DNA from: JAOUEA01 sp963762075 | GTDB taxonomy: Bacteria; Actinomycetota; UBA4738; HRBIN12 | Reading direction: 5' to 3' | Assembly: GCA_963762075.1 (NCBI GenBank) | Contig: CAVXJC010000003.1 | Span: forward strand, 1-64,000 | DNA: 64,000 nucleotides | In this document: piece after piece, positions 25,668-33,999 of the stretch | Numbering within the stretch: the stretch's first letter is position 1 | How the letters are laid out: every line of letters begins with the position of its first letter | Translations under genes and position numbers: made by a program | The notes under the pieces: generated by a model | Databases searched by the model: none | What the model was told of the DNA's origin: nothing | What the model saw: only the letters and a program-made list of their open reading frames with translations

Positions 25668-26489
25668 ATGCAGGTGGCCTATCAGGGAGAACCCGGCGCG
25701 TACAGCGAGCGAGCGGTGCGCTGGCTGTTTCCGCAGGCCGATCCGATGCCATGTGAAACGGTCCGTCTGGTCTTCTCTCGGGTGACCAGTGGAGAGGCCG
25801 ACCACGGTGTCGTACCCCTCGAGAACTCCCAGGCTGGCTCCGTCAACGAGACCTACGATCACCTGCAACACACCAACATGCTGCACATCGTGGGGGAGGC
25901 ACTGGTGCGTGTCGACCACGCACTGCTCGGAGTGCCCGGCGCCCGGCTCGAGGACGTGCGTTGGGCGCACTCGCACTGGCAGGCCCTCGCCCAATGTGAG
26001 GAGTTCTTGTCGTCGATGCGCATCGAACCCGTGCCAGTGCACGACACGGCCGGGGCCGCTCGCATGATCGCGGAACGGGCCGACCGCGAGCACGCCGCGA
26101 TCGCGAGCGTGGAAGCGGGCAGCGCGCTCGGGCTATCGGTGCTTGCCGAGCGCATCCAGACCGAGAAGGAGAACCTGACGAAGTTCGCTGCGATCTCGAC
26201 CGGGGCCCCCGACCTCGGAACGCCCGACAAGACCTCGCTCGTGATGGCCGTGCTCGACCGCCCGGGCTCGTTGCTTGCCTCGCTGCAGCCATTCGCTGCT
26301 CGCGACATCAACCTGCACAAGCTCGAGTCGCGGCCTCGCCGTGGGCAGCCCTTCGAGTACGTCTTCTACGTCGACCTGATGTCGGCCGCCGACGCTCCCG
26401 AGGTCGAGGAAGCGCTGGCGCAAGTTGCGCAGCACACCTCGTTGCTCCGGGTACTCGGAAGCTATCCGTCTGCCCGCCAGCCGGTCTGA
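25668..26489 (+). CDS. pheA: Prephenate dehydratase
   Basis: A 273-residue monofunctional enzyme converting prephenate to phenylpyruvate in phenylalanine synthesis. The catalytic domain begins VAYQGEPGAYSERAV and has GVVPLENSQAGSVNETYDHL and the ENLTKFAAIS segment (the TRF/TKF motif). A C-terminal ACT domain carries LESRPRRGQPFEYVFYVD, the ESRP phenylalanine-binding motif, so feedback inhibition is expected. The start at 25668 matches the family N-terminus and the leaderless promoter. It is followed 6 nt later by a propeller gene, possibly in the same transcript. Confidence 0.95.
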   Translation: MQVAYQGEPGAYSERAVRWLFPQADPMPCETVRLVFSRVTSGEADHGVVPLENSQAGSVNETYDHLQHTNMLHIVGEALVRVDHALLGVPGARLEDVRWAHSHWQALAQCEEFLSSMRIEPVPVHDTAGAARMIAERADREHAAIASVEAGSALGLSVLAERIQTEKENLTKFAAISTGAPDLGTPDKTSLVMAVLDRPGSLLASLQPFAARDINLHKLESRPRRGQPFEYVFYVDLMSAADAPEVEEALAQVAQHTSLLRVLGSYPSARQPV

Positions 26490-26495
26490 CAGGGC

Positions 26496-28001
26496 ATGGG
26501 TCTGGTCCAACGCGTCCGGCAGCACCCACGCCGACGCCTGCTGATCGCATCAGGGGTGGCTTTCTTCGTCGCGATCGCGATCCTGGGTTGGGCGTTGGTC
26601 GCGGGCGGTGACGACATCGGTCCCACTGGTGCCGCTCCTCCGGGCGTGGCGTCGGTGCGCACACCACCTCCGGCGAACCGTTCCTTCGAGGGTGTCACCA
26701 CGTTCCGCGGCAACGCGACCCGCTCCTACTACGGCGAAGGGCCCGTGCCGCTGGTGCCGGAAGTACGCTGGCAGCATCCCGAGCGCACGAAATTGTGCTC
26801 CGAGTCGATCGTCGCGGTCGACGTGAGCGAGTGGTGCGGCACCGGCTGGACCGGCCAGCCCAACGTGATCGAGCTGCCCGGGGGAGCGATCGAGGTCAGG
26901 GAAGGCGCCTACGACGGCAGGTATCACTTCGTCGATGGCGAGACCGGGGAGCAGGTGCGCCCGCCGCTCGTGACGCAGGATCTCGCGAAGGGATCGGCGA
27001 CGAGCGACCCCAACGGGTTCCCGCTGTACTACGCGGGCTCTCGCGACGGCCATCTACGCATCGTGGCCCTCGATCGCGACGAGCCCGAGACCCTCTGGAG
27101 CATCGACGCCGGCACGACGGTTCCCAGGCCGCTTCGCAATGACGACTGGGACGGGGCGCCGCTCGTCGTACGAGGCCATCTGATCGAAGGTTCCGAGAAT
27201 GGCTGGCTCTACGTGATCAGGCTCAACCGTGGAACCGACGACCAGGGGCTGGTGACCGTCGACCCTCAGATCGTGGCGACGATCCCGGGCTTCGACGAAC
27301 GCCTGCTTGCAGACCTCGGTGACGACGAGGTGTCGATCGAGAGCTCGGTGGCTTTCCTCAAGGGGGTCGTGTACTTCGCGAATTCCGGAGGGTTGGTGCA
27401 GGGGTGGGACATCCGAAACCTGCTGTCGGGTGGAACGGAGGTCGAGCGGGTCTTCCGGTTCTGGGCCGGTGACGACGTCGACGCGACGATCGTCATCGAC
27501 CGGCAAGGTTACTTGTACGTGGCGGCCGAGTATCAGCGGTTCAACGAACGGGCACTCGAGGTCGGTCAACTCATGAAGCTCGATCCACGCCGGCCCGAGG
27601 ACCCTGTCGTGTGGAGCATCGATGCGACCGAGATCGGCTTCGAGGGTGCCGGCGGAAGCTGGTCGACCCCGGCGCTCTACGGCGACGTCGTCTTCTTCTC
27701 GACAGCGGCGGGCCGGGTCCTCGAAGTGGACACCGTGTCCGGGGAGATCATCCACGAGCTCCAGGTCGGGGCCCCCTCGATCGCCTCTCCCGTCGTCGTC
27801 GACGGTGTGCTGGTGCTGGGCGACTGCCTCGGTGACCTCTACGCGTGGGATATCTCGGATCCGTCGGAGCCGCCGCCACTGTTATGGCGCCTGCATTTCG
27901 AGGGCTGCATCGAGTCGACCCCGGCGGTGTGGAAGGGATGGCTCTACCTCGGAACCCGCGAGGGGTACCTCTACGGCATCACCGACGCCGAAGCTCCATA
28001 G
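26496..28001 (+). CDS. Membrane-anchored PQQ-type beta-propeller protein
   Basis: A 501-residue protein with a cytoplasmic basic start (VRQHPRRR), one membrane helix at about residues 15-37 and an exported domain of repeated blades (YVIRLNRGTDDQG, GVVYFANSGGLVQGWDIRNL, GDVVFFSTAAGRVLEVDTVS, GWLYLGTREGYLYGITD). The pattern is that of the BamB/PQQ-like propeller, but the cofactor-binding residues of quinoproteins are not evident. Likely a scaffold or binding protein on the outer face. Its 3' end converges on the rhomboid gene. Confidence 0.75.
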   Translation: MGLVQRVRQHPRRRLLIASGVAFFVAIAILGWALVAGGDDIGPTGAAPPGVASVRTPPPANRSFEGVTTFRGNATRSYYGEGPVPLVPEVRWQHPERTKLCSESIVAVDVSEWCGTGWTGQPNVIELPGGAIEVREGAYDGRYHFVDGETGEQVRPPLVTQDLAKGSATSDPNGFPLYYAGSRDGHLRIVALDRDEPETLWSIDAGTTVPRPLRNDDWDGAPLVVRGHLIEGSENGWLYVIRLNRGTDDQGLVTVDPQIVATIPGFDERLLADLGDDEVSIESSVAFLKGVVYFANSGGLVQGWDIRNLLSGGTEVERVFRFWAGDDVDATIVIDRQGYLYVAAEYQRFNERALEVGQLMKLDPRRPEDPVVWSIDATEIGFEGAGGSWSTPALYGDVVFFSTAAGRVLEVDTVSGEIIHELQVGAPSIASPVVVDGVLVLGDCLGDLYAWDISDPSEPPPLLWRLHFEGCIESTPAVWKGWLYLGTREGYLYGITDAEAP

Positions 28002-28036
28002 CGGGGCGGTGCCGGGTGGGTCGGGGTCGCCCCCGG

Positions 28037-28981
28037 TCAGAAGATCCCTGGGAAGGCGTCGCGGTACTGTGCCGTCTTCCAGGCTGCGAGCACGAACGCA
28101 CCCACCGCGAGTGCTGCGAAGCCCGCAACCGTCACTGCTGCGCGCATCGACCGGTTTCCCCAGCCTTCCGACACGATGCCCGCCACGAGGCCGGCAACGA
28201 ATCCTCCGAGGTGCGCACGCCAGTCGATGAAGGGCAGCGAGATCGAGAAGATCACGTTGATGATCAGGAACGGCAGTAACCCCCTGAGGCGTGCTGCCGC
28301 GAGGGCGAGCTCTCGATGCCGGTAGTTGTACGCGACGAACGCACCGACGACCCCGAAGATGGCTCCCGATGCGCCGACACCCACGGGGGTCGGGATGGGC
28401 GCGAACGCGTAGGAGGCGGCGCTCGCGAAGAACCCGGTCGTGAGGAAGATCAGGAGGAATCGGGCCCGCCCGAGCTCGCGTTCGACCACGGGTCCGAAGA
28501 TCCACAACGCGTAGGCGTTCATCAGCAGATGGAAGATGCCGGCATGCAGGAAGATCGCCGTGAGCATGCGCCACTCCTGCCCAGCGGCGATGCCCACAAA
28601 TCCGCCGTCGATCGGGGCGAGTCCGACGGAGGCGCCTACACGAACGAGGTCGAGAGCGCTCGGGCCGCCGAACAGGGAGGCCGCCCCCCCGGTGACCACC
28701 TCCAGCGCGTAGCCGATGCCGATGAGCACGAGGAGCGCCGATGTGACCGACGTGGCTTTGGCGTTGGAGATCGCGACCCGTCTGCCCGGACCCTGCCGGT
28801 ACTCGCGGCGAGCTTCCGCCACGCACGTGGGACAGTGATGTCCGACCGGGGCCGCGACCATGCAGTCGGGGCAGATCGCGCGTCCGCAGCGTGTGCAATG
28901 CACGCCTGTCGGAACCGAAGGATGACGGTAACAGTAGTCGCCAACGGGCGGCGGCGGCGGGATGACGGGCTGCTGTTCCAT
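28037..28981 (-). CDS. Rhomboid intramembrane protease with zinc-binding N-terminus
   Basis: A 314-residue protein. The N-terminus has paired Cys/His ligands (YCYRH, CTRCGRAICPDC, HHCPTC, residues 17-53) that look like a B-box-type zinc module. Six or seven membrane helices follow, with the rhomboid features HLLMN (H151, N155), the catalytic GASG serine S205 and H257 in RAHLGGF. It should cleave membrane-spanning substrates. The combination with a zinc module is common in actinobacterial rhomboids. A TAGCAT box 6 nt upstream suggests a leaderless transcript. Confidence 0.9.
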   Translation of the reverse strand: MEQQPVIPPPPPVGDYCYRHPSVPTGVHCTRCGRAICPDCMVAAPVGHHCPTCVAEARREYRQGPGRRVAISNAKATSVTSALLVLIGIGYALEVVTGGAASLFGGPSALDLVRVGASVGLAPIDGGFVGIAAGQEWRMLTAIFLHAGIFHLLMNAYALWIFGPVVERELGRARFLLIFLTTGFFASAASYAFAPIPTPVGVGASGAIFGVVGAFVAYNYRHRELALAAARLRGLLPFLIINVIFSISLPFIDWRAHLGGFVAGLVAGIVSEGWGNRSMRAAVTVAGFAALAVGAFVLAAWKTAQYRDAFPGIF

Positions 28982-28987
28982 GGTTCC

Positions 28988-28993
28988 ATGCTA
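28988..28993 (-). promoter_or_regulatory. -10 box TAGCAT, leaderless rhomboid gene
   Basis: TAGCAT on the minus strand ends 6 nt before the ATG at 28981. Confidence 0.5.
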
Positions 28994-29027
28994 CGGGGGA
29001 ATCGCCGGATATAGGCGAGCGGCGAGC

Positions 29028-29969
29028 TCAGACCCGCAATGCCTCGAGCGATGTGCGCACCTCGTCGAGGTCGAACAGGGGCCCCCAGCGCTCGACGATC
29101 ATGCCCCTGGCATCGATCAGATACAGCCACGGTTCGGTCAGGTTGCCGTCGCGTAGGAGCCAGTCGGCGGCCGCATCGTTGACGACACCCTTCTCGGCGG
29201 TCTTCTTGCGCCAGATCTCGATGTGGATGAACTCAGCGACGTCGCCGTACTCGCGGGCAAGCTCCTCCTGTGCCTCGACCGTGGGACCACAGAATTTGCT
29301 CACGCAATACACCGGGGTGGCGAACTGCACCAGGGCCGGGCGGCCCTGCTCGATCGCCTCTGCGATCGTCACGTCGTGCAGCTCCGGATCGGGCACCTTC
29401 GCGCCATCCTGCGCCCGAGAGTCGATCGCGACCCGGGGTGCGTTGGAGCTCATGGTGAGGTTCTTCGATGCGAGAGCCTCGTCACCCGGCGCCGGGATGC
29501 GGTGCTCCGGATACACGTTGAATGCGGCCTCGAGGGCGATAGGCGCCCCTCCGTCGGCAGCGACGGTCACGGTCGCGTTCCAGACGCCTGCCTCGGGGAG
29601 GGTGATCTCGGGGGTGATGTAGACGCCTGCGACATCAGCGGGGTTGGTGAGCGTCGGCTCTCCGGATCCATTCGCGTCGTCGCCCGGCGCAGCGACGAAA
29701 CGGGCCGTCGTCGCAGGCCCCGGAGCGGGGGGCTGGCTTCCGTCGCCGAGGAAGTCGAACGCCACTCCGATCTCACCGAAGGAGAGCACCTCGACGCCTG
29801 CGTCGGCGGTGCTGGAGAAGACGCCGATCTGCACGCCCTCGGGCGACCCCGCGGCCAGGTCGGAGCTCGCGACCTCGGCCGCGAAGTCCGAGCTCGCCGA
29901 CGACGAGACGGTCGTCACGGTGGAGGCCTTGGGGTCGCCCGAGCAGGCTGCGGCGAGCACCGAGAACAC
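29028..29969 (-). CDS. Thioredoxin-fold lipoprotein
   Basis: About 313 residues. The N-terminus reads VFSVLAAACSGDP, a lipobox with cysteine as the lipidation site. A beta-rich domain (residues 40-170) precedes a thioredoxin-like domain (PALVQFATPVYCVSKFCGPT), where the cysteines are spaced CxxxxC rather than CxxC. The GTG at 29969 leaves a signal peptide too short to work; upstream in-frame codons give LLLAGLVFSVLAAACSG but no start, while ATG 30006 lies in another frame. A single frameshift near 29990 or a non-standard start is likely. Probably an extracytoplasmic redox or copper-handling protein; substrate unknown. Confidence 0.65.
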   Translation of the reverse strand: MFSVLAAACSGDPKASTVTTVSSSASSDFAAEVASSDLAAGSPEGVQIGVFSSTADAGVEVLSFGEIGVAFDFLGDGSQPPAPGPATTARFVAAPGDDANGSGEPTLTNPADVAGVYITPEITLPEAGVWNATVTVAADGGAPIALEAAFNVYPEHRIPAPGDEALASKNLTMSSNAPRVAIDSRAQDGAKVPDPELHDVTIAEAIEQGRPALVQFATPVYCVSKFCGPTVEAQEELAREYGDVAEFIHIEIWRKKTAEKGVVNDAAADWLLRDGNLTEPWLYLIDARGMIVERWGPLFDLDEVRTSLEALRV

Positions 29970-30048
29970 CAGCCCGGCGAGCAGGAGTCGTTGCCCATGT
30001 CGCCATCCTCTCGCACGCGTGCGTGAACGACCGCCGGTCTCGCGGGCA

Positions 30049-30600
30049 TCAGGCTCCTACCGCACCCTCATGGCGCAGCAACCAGCGCTTGCGCTCTTCG
30101 TTGCGCCCGTACCCGCCGATGCTGACGCCGGCGTGCACGACCCGGTGGCACGGCACGAACACCTCGATGGGACAGCCCGCGAGCGCGGTGCCCGCTGCTC
30201 GCGCGGCACGAGGGCCTCCCGCCATTCCGGCCACGTCACCGTAGGTCCACATCTCCCCGTAGGGGATCGTGACGACGACCTCGAGCACCCGGCGCGCGAA
30301 GGTTCCGTTCACGAGCGCCAGGTCCGGTGGCACGGAGATCGTTCGCCTGGTCCCCGCGAAGTATTCCTCTGCCTGGCGCCGTGCCGCGCGAGCCACGCGA
30401 CGGGCAACGATATCGTCACGCCGGGCACCGCCCTCTGCGTACCCGGTGAGATCCAGGTCTTCAGGCCCAGTGTCGTCGTCGCCGAAGAACGTGGTCACCA
30501 CGCCATCGGCGGAACAGGCGACCGTGAGAGCGCCGAGAGGGGTGCTCAGCGTCGCGAGTTGCAGCCCCGAGATCGCCGCCTCGATCACACCGGCGGCCAT
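30049..30600 (-). CDS. ogt: Methylated-DNA-protein cysteine methyltransferase
   Basis: A 183-residue suicide repair protein that moves alkyl groups from O6-alkylguanine to its own cysteine. The active site PCHRV has C151, followed by GGYGRNEERKRWLLRHEG. The DNA-binding helix region TIPYGEMWTYGDVA is typical. ATG 30600 gives the standard length and overlaps the 3' end of the SCO1664-like gene by 16 nt, so it is the last gene of that operon. Confidence 0.93.
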   Translation of the reverse strand: MAAGVIEAAISGLQLATLSTPLGALTVACSADGVVTTFFGDDDTGPEDLDLTGYAEGGARRDDIVARRVARAARRQAEEYFAGTRRTISVPPDLALVNGTFARRVLEVVVTIPYGEMWTYGDVAGMAGGPRAARAAGTALAGCPIEVFVPCHRVVHAGVSIGGYGRNEERKRWLLRHEGAVGA

Positions 30601-31334
30601 GGGAAGGGCCGGTCTCCGGCCGGGGCAGGGAAGACGGGACGTGCCACGATCGCATCGATCCGGTGAGTCAAGGCGTCGATCTCGGCATCCACGAGCAGGT
30701 TGTCGAGGTCGCGACATGGCGCCCTGCCTCGTGCGAGGTTCTCACCCAGCGAGCCGATGTCGTCGACGAGTGGCTGCGGGATCGGTTCGTCGACGTACTC
30801 CCAGATCACGGTTCGCAGCTTCCGCTCTTCGTGGAAGCAGACACCATGGTCGATCACCCAGATGCGTCCGTCCTCGCCGAGCAGGCAATGCCCACCCTTG
30901 CGATCGGCGTTGTTCACGACGATGTCGAAAGCGGCGATCGCGCGGAATTCGTCGGCGAACCGCGCCTGCAAGGTGAAGTAGTGCTCCTGCGGCAGGAAGG
31001 GCACGAACGACTGCACCGAGCCCGGTCCCTCAGGGCCCTCGCGCAGCAGGGTCGGTGGCACGTTCGGCCAGCCGAGCGCCCGGGCAACGATGAACGCCGC
31101 GACCTCGCGACGCCCCAGCGAGCCCTCTTGGAAGTCCCACAGCGGGCTCTCACCTCGATGCGGCTTGTAGACGGCGAGCGTCTGTTCGCCCCCGGGGGCT
31201 ACCGCTCGAACGAGGAAGGTGTAGTTCGACGAGTTCGGTAGCAACCCGAGCATCTCGAGCCGGCCGGACACCAATGCCGTCGGTATGGCCATGTCGGCCA
31301 CGGCATCGCCGGCCGGCAGGGGTCGGCCGGTCAT
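30585..31334 (-). CDS. SCO1664-family protein (PI3/4-kinase-like fold)
   Basis: A 249-residue protein of the actinobacterial SCO1664 family. Recognisable blocks are LAVYKPHRGESPLWDFQEGS (nucleotide-binding lysine), FDIVVNNADRKGGHCL (catalytic-loop-like) and WVIDHGVCFH (DxG-like metal site), the outline of a small lipid- or protein-kinase fold. The substrate is not known. ATG 31334 overlaps the DUF3090 stop by 4 nt and is preferred over 31367. It lies third in a conserved unit with a histidine phosphatase and DUF3090. Confidence 0.85.
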   Translation of the reverse strand: MTGRPLPAGDAVADMAIPTALVSGRLEMLGLLPNSSNYTFLVRAVAPGGEQTLAVYKPHRGESPLWDFQEGSLGRREVAAFIVARALGWPNVPPTLLREGPEGPGSVQSFVPFLPQEHYFTLQARFADEFRAIAAFDIVVNNADRKGGHCLLGEDGRIWVIDHGVCFHEERKLRTVIWEYVDEPIPQPLVDDIGSLGENLARGRAPCRDLDNLLVDAEIDALTHRIDAIVARPVFPAPAGDRPFPWPPV

Positions 31335-31867
31335 TCCCTCTTCGAGTGGCCGTTCATCGCCGGACACGCGTGCCCCTCCGCATCCATCGGGTTGCCGCAG
31401 AACTGACAGGTGGGCCTGCCCTGATCTGCCACCGCAGCGCTGTGTCGTGACAGGGCGAACATCTGCTCCCGGGTGGCGGCGAGCTGCACGACCTCACGAT
31501 CACCGCCGAGGGACGAGGCGAGCTCTTCACCTCGATCTTCGGGTGCGAGCTCCTCGAGGGCCAGCTCCTCGATCTCGAGCACGAACAACTCCCGAGCGTG
31601 GTCGTAACCGATCGAGAGCTTGCCCGCACGCCACCTCGGGTCGACGGGTTCCTCGAGACTCAGCTCGCTCGAGGGAGGACCCGTGCCGGTCTCGAGCTCG
31701 AGATCCGCCAGCAGCTCCAGTATCGACGCCGCCAGGAGCTGCACCTGTTGCTTCTCGACGATGACCGTCACGAGCTCGTCCGCCGAGCGCGCCTGCAGGA
31801 AGAAGGTCCGCGATCCAGGTTCGCCGATCGTGCCCGTGGTGATGCGCTCGACATGACCGAGGTCCAT
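31331..31867 (-). CDS. DUF3090 family protein
   Basis: A 178-residue protein matching the actinobacterial DUF3090 (SCO1663) family. It starts MDLGHVERITTGTIGEPGSR, and the C-terminal end has CQFCGNPMDAEGHACP, a small Cys/His knuckle that probably binds zinc. Its biochemical role is unknown. It is always found with SCO1664-like and phosphatase genes in actinobacteria, as here. Start at 31867, 5 nt after the phosphatase stop. Confidence 0.88.
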   Translation of the reverse strand: MDLGHVERITTGTIGEPGSRTFFLQARSADELVTVIVEKQQVQLLAASILELLADLELETGTGPPSSELSLEEPVDPRWRAGKLSIGYDHARELFVLEIEELALEELAPEDRGEELASSLGGDREVVQLAATREQMFALSRHSAAVADQGRPTCQFCGNPMDAEGHACPAMNGHSKRE

Positions 31868-31872
31868 GCGGA

Positions 31873-32574
31873 CTATCCTCGCAGGTTGGTCCCGGTGCGC
31901 CGAGCTGCAGCCGGACCTGACGCTGGAATCGGGTCCTCCCATACCGGGGTGCCGCCTCCCGGCGTGAAGCGGCCGAGGTCGCCCGTGTCGTTCATCAGGT
32001 GCACTCGCGGGTTCCCACCGCGATCGATGGTGACCACCGACACCGATGCGGTGTCGACCACGATGCGTTGGAACCGCTCGAGCGAAGAGCCCGTGAGGTC
32101 GGCGAGCACGATCCGCAGGATGTCGCCGTGGGTAGCCACCACGACCCTTCCGCGGCGGTGACGCCGTGCGATCCGATGCACCGCGGCCAGCGCGCGGTCC
32201 CGAGCCTGCGCGAAGCTCTCACCCCCTCCGGGGAAGGCGAACGTGCCGGGACGCTGTTGCACTTGGTTCCACGCCTTCAGCGTCCGCAGGCGCGTGAGCG
32301 GCTTGCCGGTCCACGATCCGGCGTGCATCTCGATCAGTTCCTCCTGCTCGACGATCGGAAGCCGGCAGGCCGCGGCGAGCGGCTCGACGGTCTGCACGCA
32401 TCGTTCGAGCGGGCTCGAGTAGATGGCTGTCGGTCGCACCGAGACGAGCCGCTGGGCGAGATGCTCGGCCTGGGCACGACCTCGTTCGTCGAGGTCGATC
32501 CCCGCGGTCTGCCCGTACAGCATGCGCCCCGTGTGCGAGGTGAGCCCGTGTCGAACGAGGAACAGGGTCGTCAT
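31873..32574 (-). CDS. Histidine phosphatase (MSMEG_4193/SCO1662 family)
   Basis: A 233-residue protein of the phosphoglycerate mutase-like superfamily. LFLVRHGLTSHTGRMLYG at the N-terminus supplies the catalytic histidine; SSPLERCVQTVEPLA and VVVATHGDILRIVL give the second Arg and His. It hydrolyses a phosphomonoester of unknown identity. It is the first gene of the SCO1662-1663-1664-ogt unit. A TATGCT box lies 9 nt before the ATG. Confidence 0.9.
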   Translation of the reverse strand: MTTLFLVRHGLTSHTGRMLYGQTAGIDLDERGRAQAEHLAQRLVSVRPTAIYSSPLERCVQTVEPLAAACRLPIVEQEELIEMHAGSWTGKPLTRLRTLKAWNQVQQRPGTFAFPGGGESFAQARDRALAAVHRIARRHRRGRVVVATHGDILRIVLADLTGSSLERFQRIVVDTASVSVVTIDRGGNPRVHLMNDTGDLGRFTPGGGTPVWEDPIPASGPAAARRTGTNLRG

Positions 32575-32583
32575 GGCGGCCGC

Positions 32584-32589
32584 AGCATA
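32584..32589 (-). promoter_or_regulatory. -10 box TATGCT
   Basis: TATGCT on the minus strand ends 9 nt before ATG 32574, suggesting a leaderless or nearly leaderless transcript for the four-gene unit. Confidence 0.4.
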
Positions 32590-32624
32590 CGGCCGAGGAG
32601 TCCGAGCGGCGGGCCCTCGCATGC

Positions 32625-33779
32625 TCAGGCGGGGCTGGGCAGTTGCACCGTGAACGTGGTTCCGGCGCCGAGCTCGCTCGTGACCGCGACCGATCCGCCA
32701 TGGTTCTCGGCGACGTGGCGCACGATGGCTAGTCCGAGCCCCGTGCCGCCCGTCTCGCGTGAGCGCGCGCGATCGACCCGGTAGAAGCGTTCGAAGATGC
32801 GGGCCAGATCACGTTGGGGGATGCCGACCCCGGTATCGCGGACGGCGAGCGAGATCGCTCCAACGCTCTCAGCGGCGATCCCGACCTCGACGGACCCTCC
32901 TGGCTTGGTGTACCGGATCGCGTTGTCGATCAGGTTCCGCACGAGCAGCGAGAGATCGCGAGCGGATCCGGTGACCGTGACGGCGGTCCGTGCGTCGACC
33001 GACAGCCGCACGCCCGCCTCGCGCGCGGAGTCGTCGTAGCGCTCGACCTCCTCGCGCACGAGCGCGTCGAGCCGGATCCGTTCGCCGAGCTCGCTTCCCG
33101 TTTCGAGCCTCGAGAGGTCGAGCAGGTCCGCGACGATCCGTGACAGCCGAAGCGCTTCTCGCTCGAGCTGCGCGGCGAACCTGTGCACCGCCGCGGGGTC
33201 GGCATCGACGACCGATCGTAGGGTCTCGGCGACCGCCTGGATCGACGCGGCAGGCGTCTTCAGTTCGTGTGAGGCATTGGCGACGAAGTCCCGGCGCACC
33301 GCCTCGGTGCGGCGAGCATCGGTGACGTCGGTCACGACGAGGAGTACGGCGCCCTCGCCCGCCGGCGTTGCGGTGACACGGAGCCAACGATCCGGCGAGG
33401 TCCGCTCGATCTCGAGCGTGGTCACTTGGCTGGACGAGACGACGCGGCGCACCGAGTCGCGGAGATCAACGGGATAGAGATCGCCCACGGAATCCGGCAC
33501 GGCTCCGAGGTGGCGTTCGAGTGCCGTGTTCGCGAACGCAGTGTCGTGCTCGGGATCGAACAGCAGCACGCCTTCCTGCATCGAGCGAAGGATGAGATCC
33601 TGCACGGCCCTGTCTTCACGGGTGGCGGCGTCGCGCTGCTCGAGCGCTTCGAGGGAGCGTGCCGCCTCTTCACGCGCCGATCGGAGTTCCTTGCGGGCGA
33701 TGAGCGCCGCTCCCGCTGCTCCCACCATGCAGATGAGAGCGGCACCCAGCGCGATGAACACGATGGTATCGGCCTCCAT
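32625..33779 (-). CDS. PhoR/SenX3-like sensor histidine kinase
   Basis: A 384-residue kinase: one N-terminal membrane helix (residues 6-28), a short coiled coil, a PAS domain (residues 60-150), then the H box VRRDFVANASHELKTP with H171 and an HATPase domain (NLIDNAIRYTKPGGS, then DTGVGIPQRDLARIFERFYR, GGTGLGLAIVRHV). The single membrane helix and PAS domain match SenX3 and PhoR. It is divergent from pstS, with PHO boxes between. Its likely partner regulator is encoded 4.8 kb away after phoU, an uncommon split. Confidence 0.9.
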   Translation of the reverse strand: MEADTIVFIALGAALICMVGAAGAALIARKELRSAREEAARSLEALEQRDAATREDRAVQDLILRSMQEGVLLFDPEHDTAFANTALERHLGAVPDSVGDLYPVDLRDSVRRVVSSSQVTTLEIERTSPDRWLRVTATPAGEGAVLLVVTDVTDARRTEAVRRDFVANASHELKTPAASIQAVAETLRSVVDADPAAVHRFAAQLEREALRLSRIVADLLDLSRLETGSELGERIRLDALVREEVERYDDSAREAGVRLSVDARTAVTVTGSARDLSLLVRNLIDNAIRYTKPGGSVEVGIAAESVGAISLAVRDTGVGIPQRDLARIFERFYRVDRARSRETGGTGLGLAIVRHVAENHGGSVAVTSELGAGTTFTVQLPSPA

Positions 33780-33788
33780 GGCGGACGA

Positions 33789-33794
33789 AGTCTA
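33789..33794 (-). promoter_or_regulatory. -10 box TAGACT of the sensor kinase
   Basis: TAGACT on the minus strand ends 9 nt before ATG 33779. The nearer PHO box starts 28 nt upstream of it, so the kinase gene is probably under phosphate control too. Confidence 0.5.
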
Positions 33795-33821
33795 CGCAGC
33801 GCGTTCATCTCGGACGTGGGC

Positions 33822-33843
33822 GTTCACCTTGTGTTCACCTGCC
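33822..33843 (+). promoter_or_regulatory. PHO box 1
   Basis: GTTCACC at 33822-33828 and again at 33833-33839 are exact direct repeats 11 bp apart, the architecture of the PhoP/RegX3 PHO box in actinobacteria. A further GTTCATC lies at 33803-33809. It is near the sensor-kinase promoter. Confidence 0.8.
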
Positions 33844-33909
33844 CGCCCACGAACGGCCGCTTCGCGGTGGATGTCGGACGTTCGGGCCACGGCCATCTGC
33901 CAGCAGGAC

Positions 33910-33931
33910 GTTCATCCAGCGTTCATGTTCG
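33910..33931 (+). promoter_or_regulatory. PHO box 2
   Basis: GTTCATC at 33910-33916 and GTTCATG at 33921-33927, again 11 bp apart. The site abuts the -35 region of a promoter with -10 TAGCAT at 33959-33964, so it should activate pstS when phosphate is low. Confidence 0.75.
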
Positions 33932-33999
33932 TGCAATCGGGTGTCCATGAGCCCTGCCTAGCATCGCCACCGACGTCAACACTCCCGAAGGAGGGGTCG

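Noticed and set aside
33910..33931. A generic direct repeat rather than a PHO box
   Set aside because: The exact 11-bp spacing, GTTCAY core and position before pstS fit the PHO box better.
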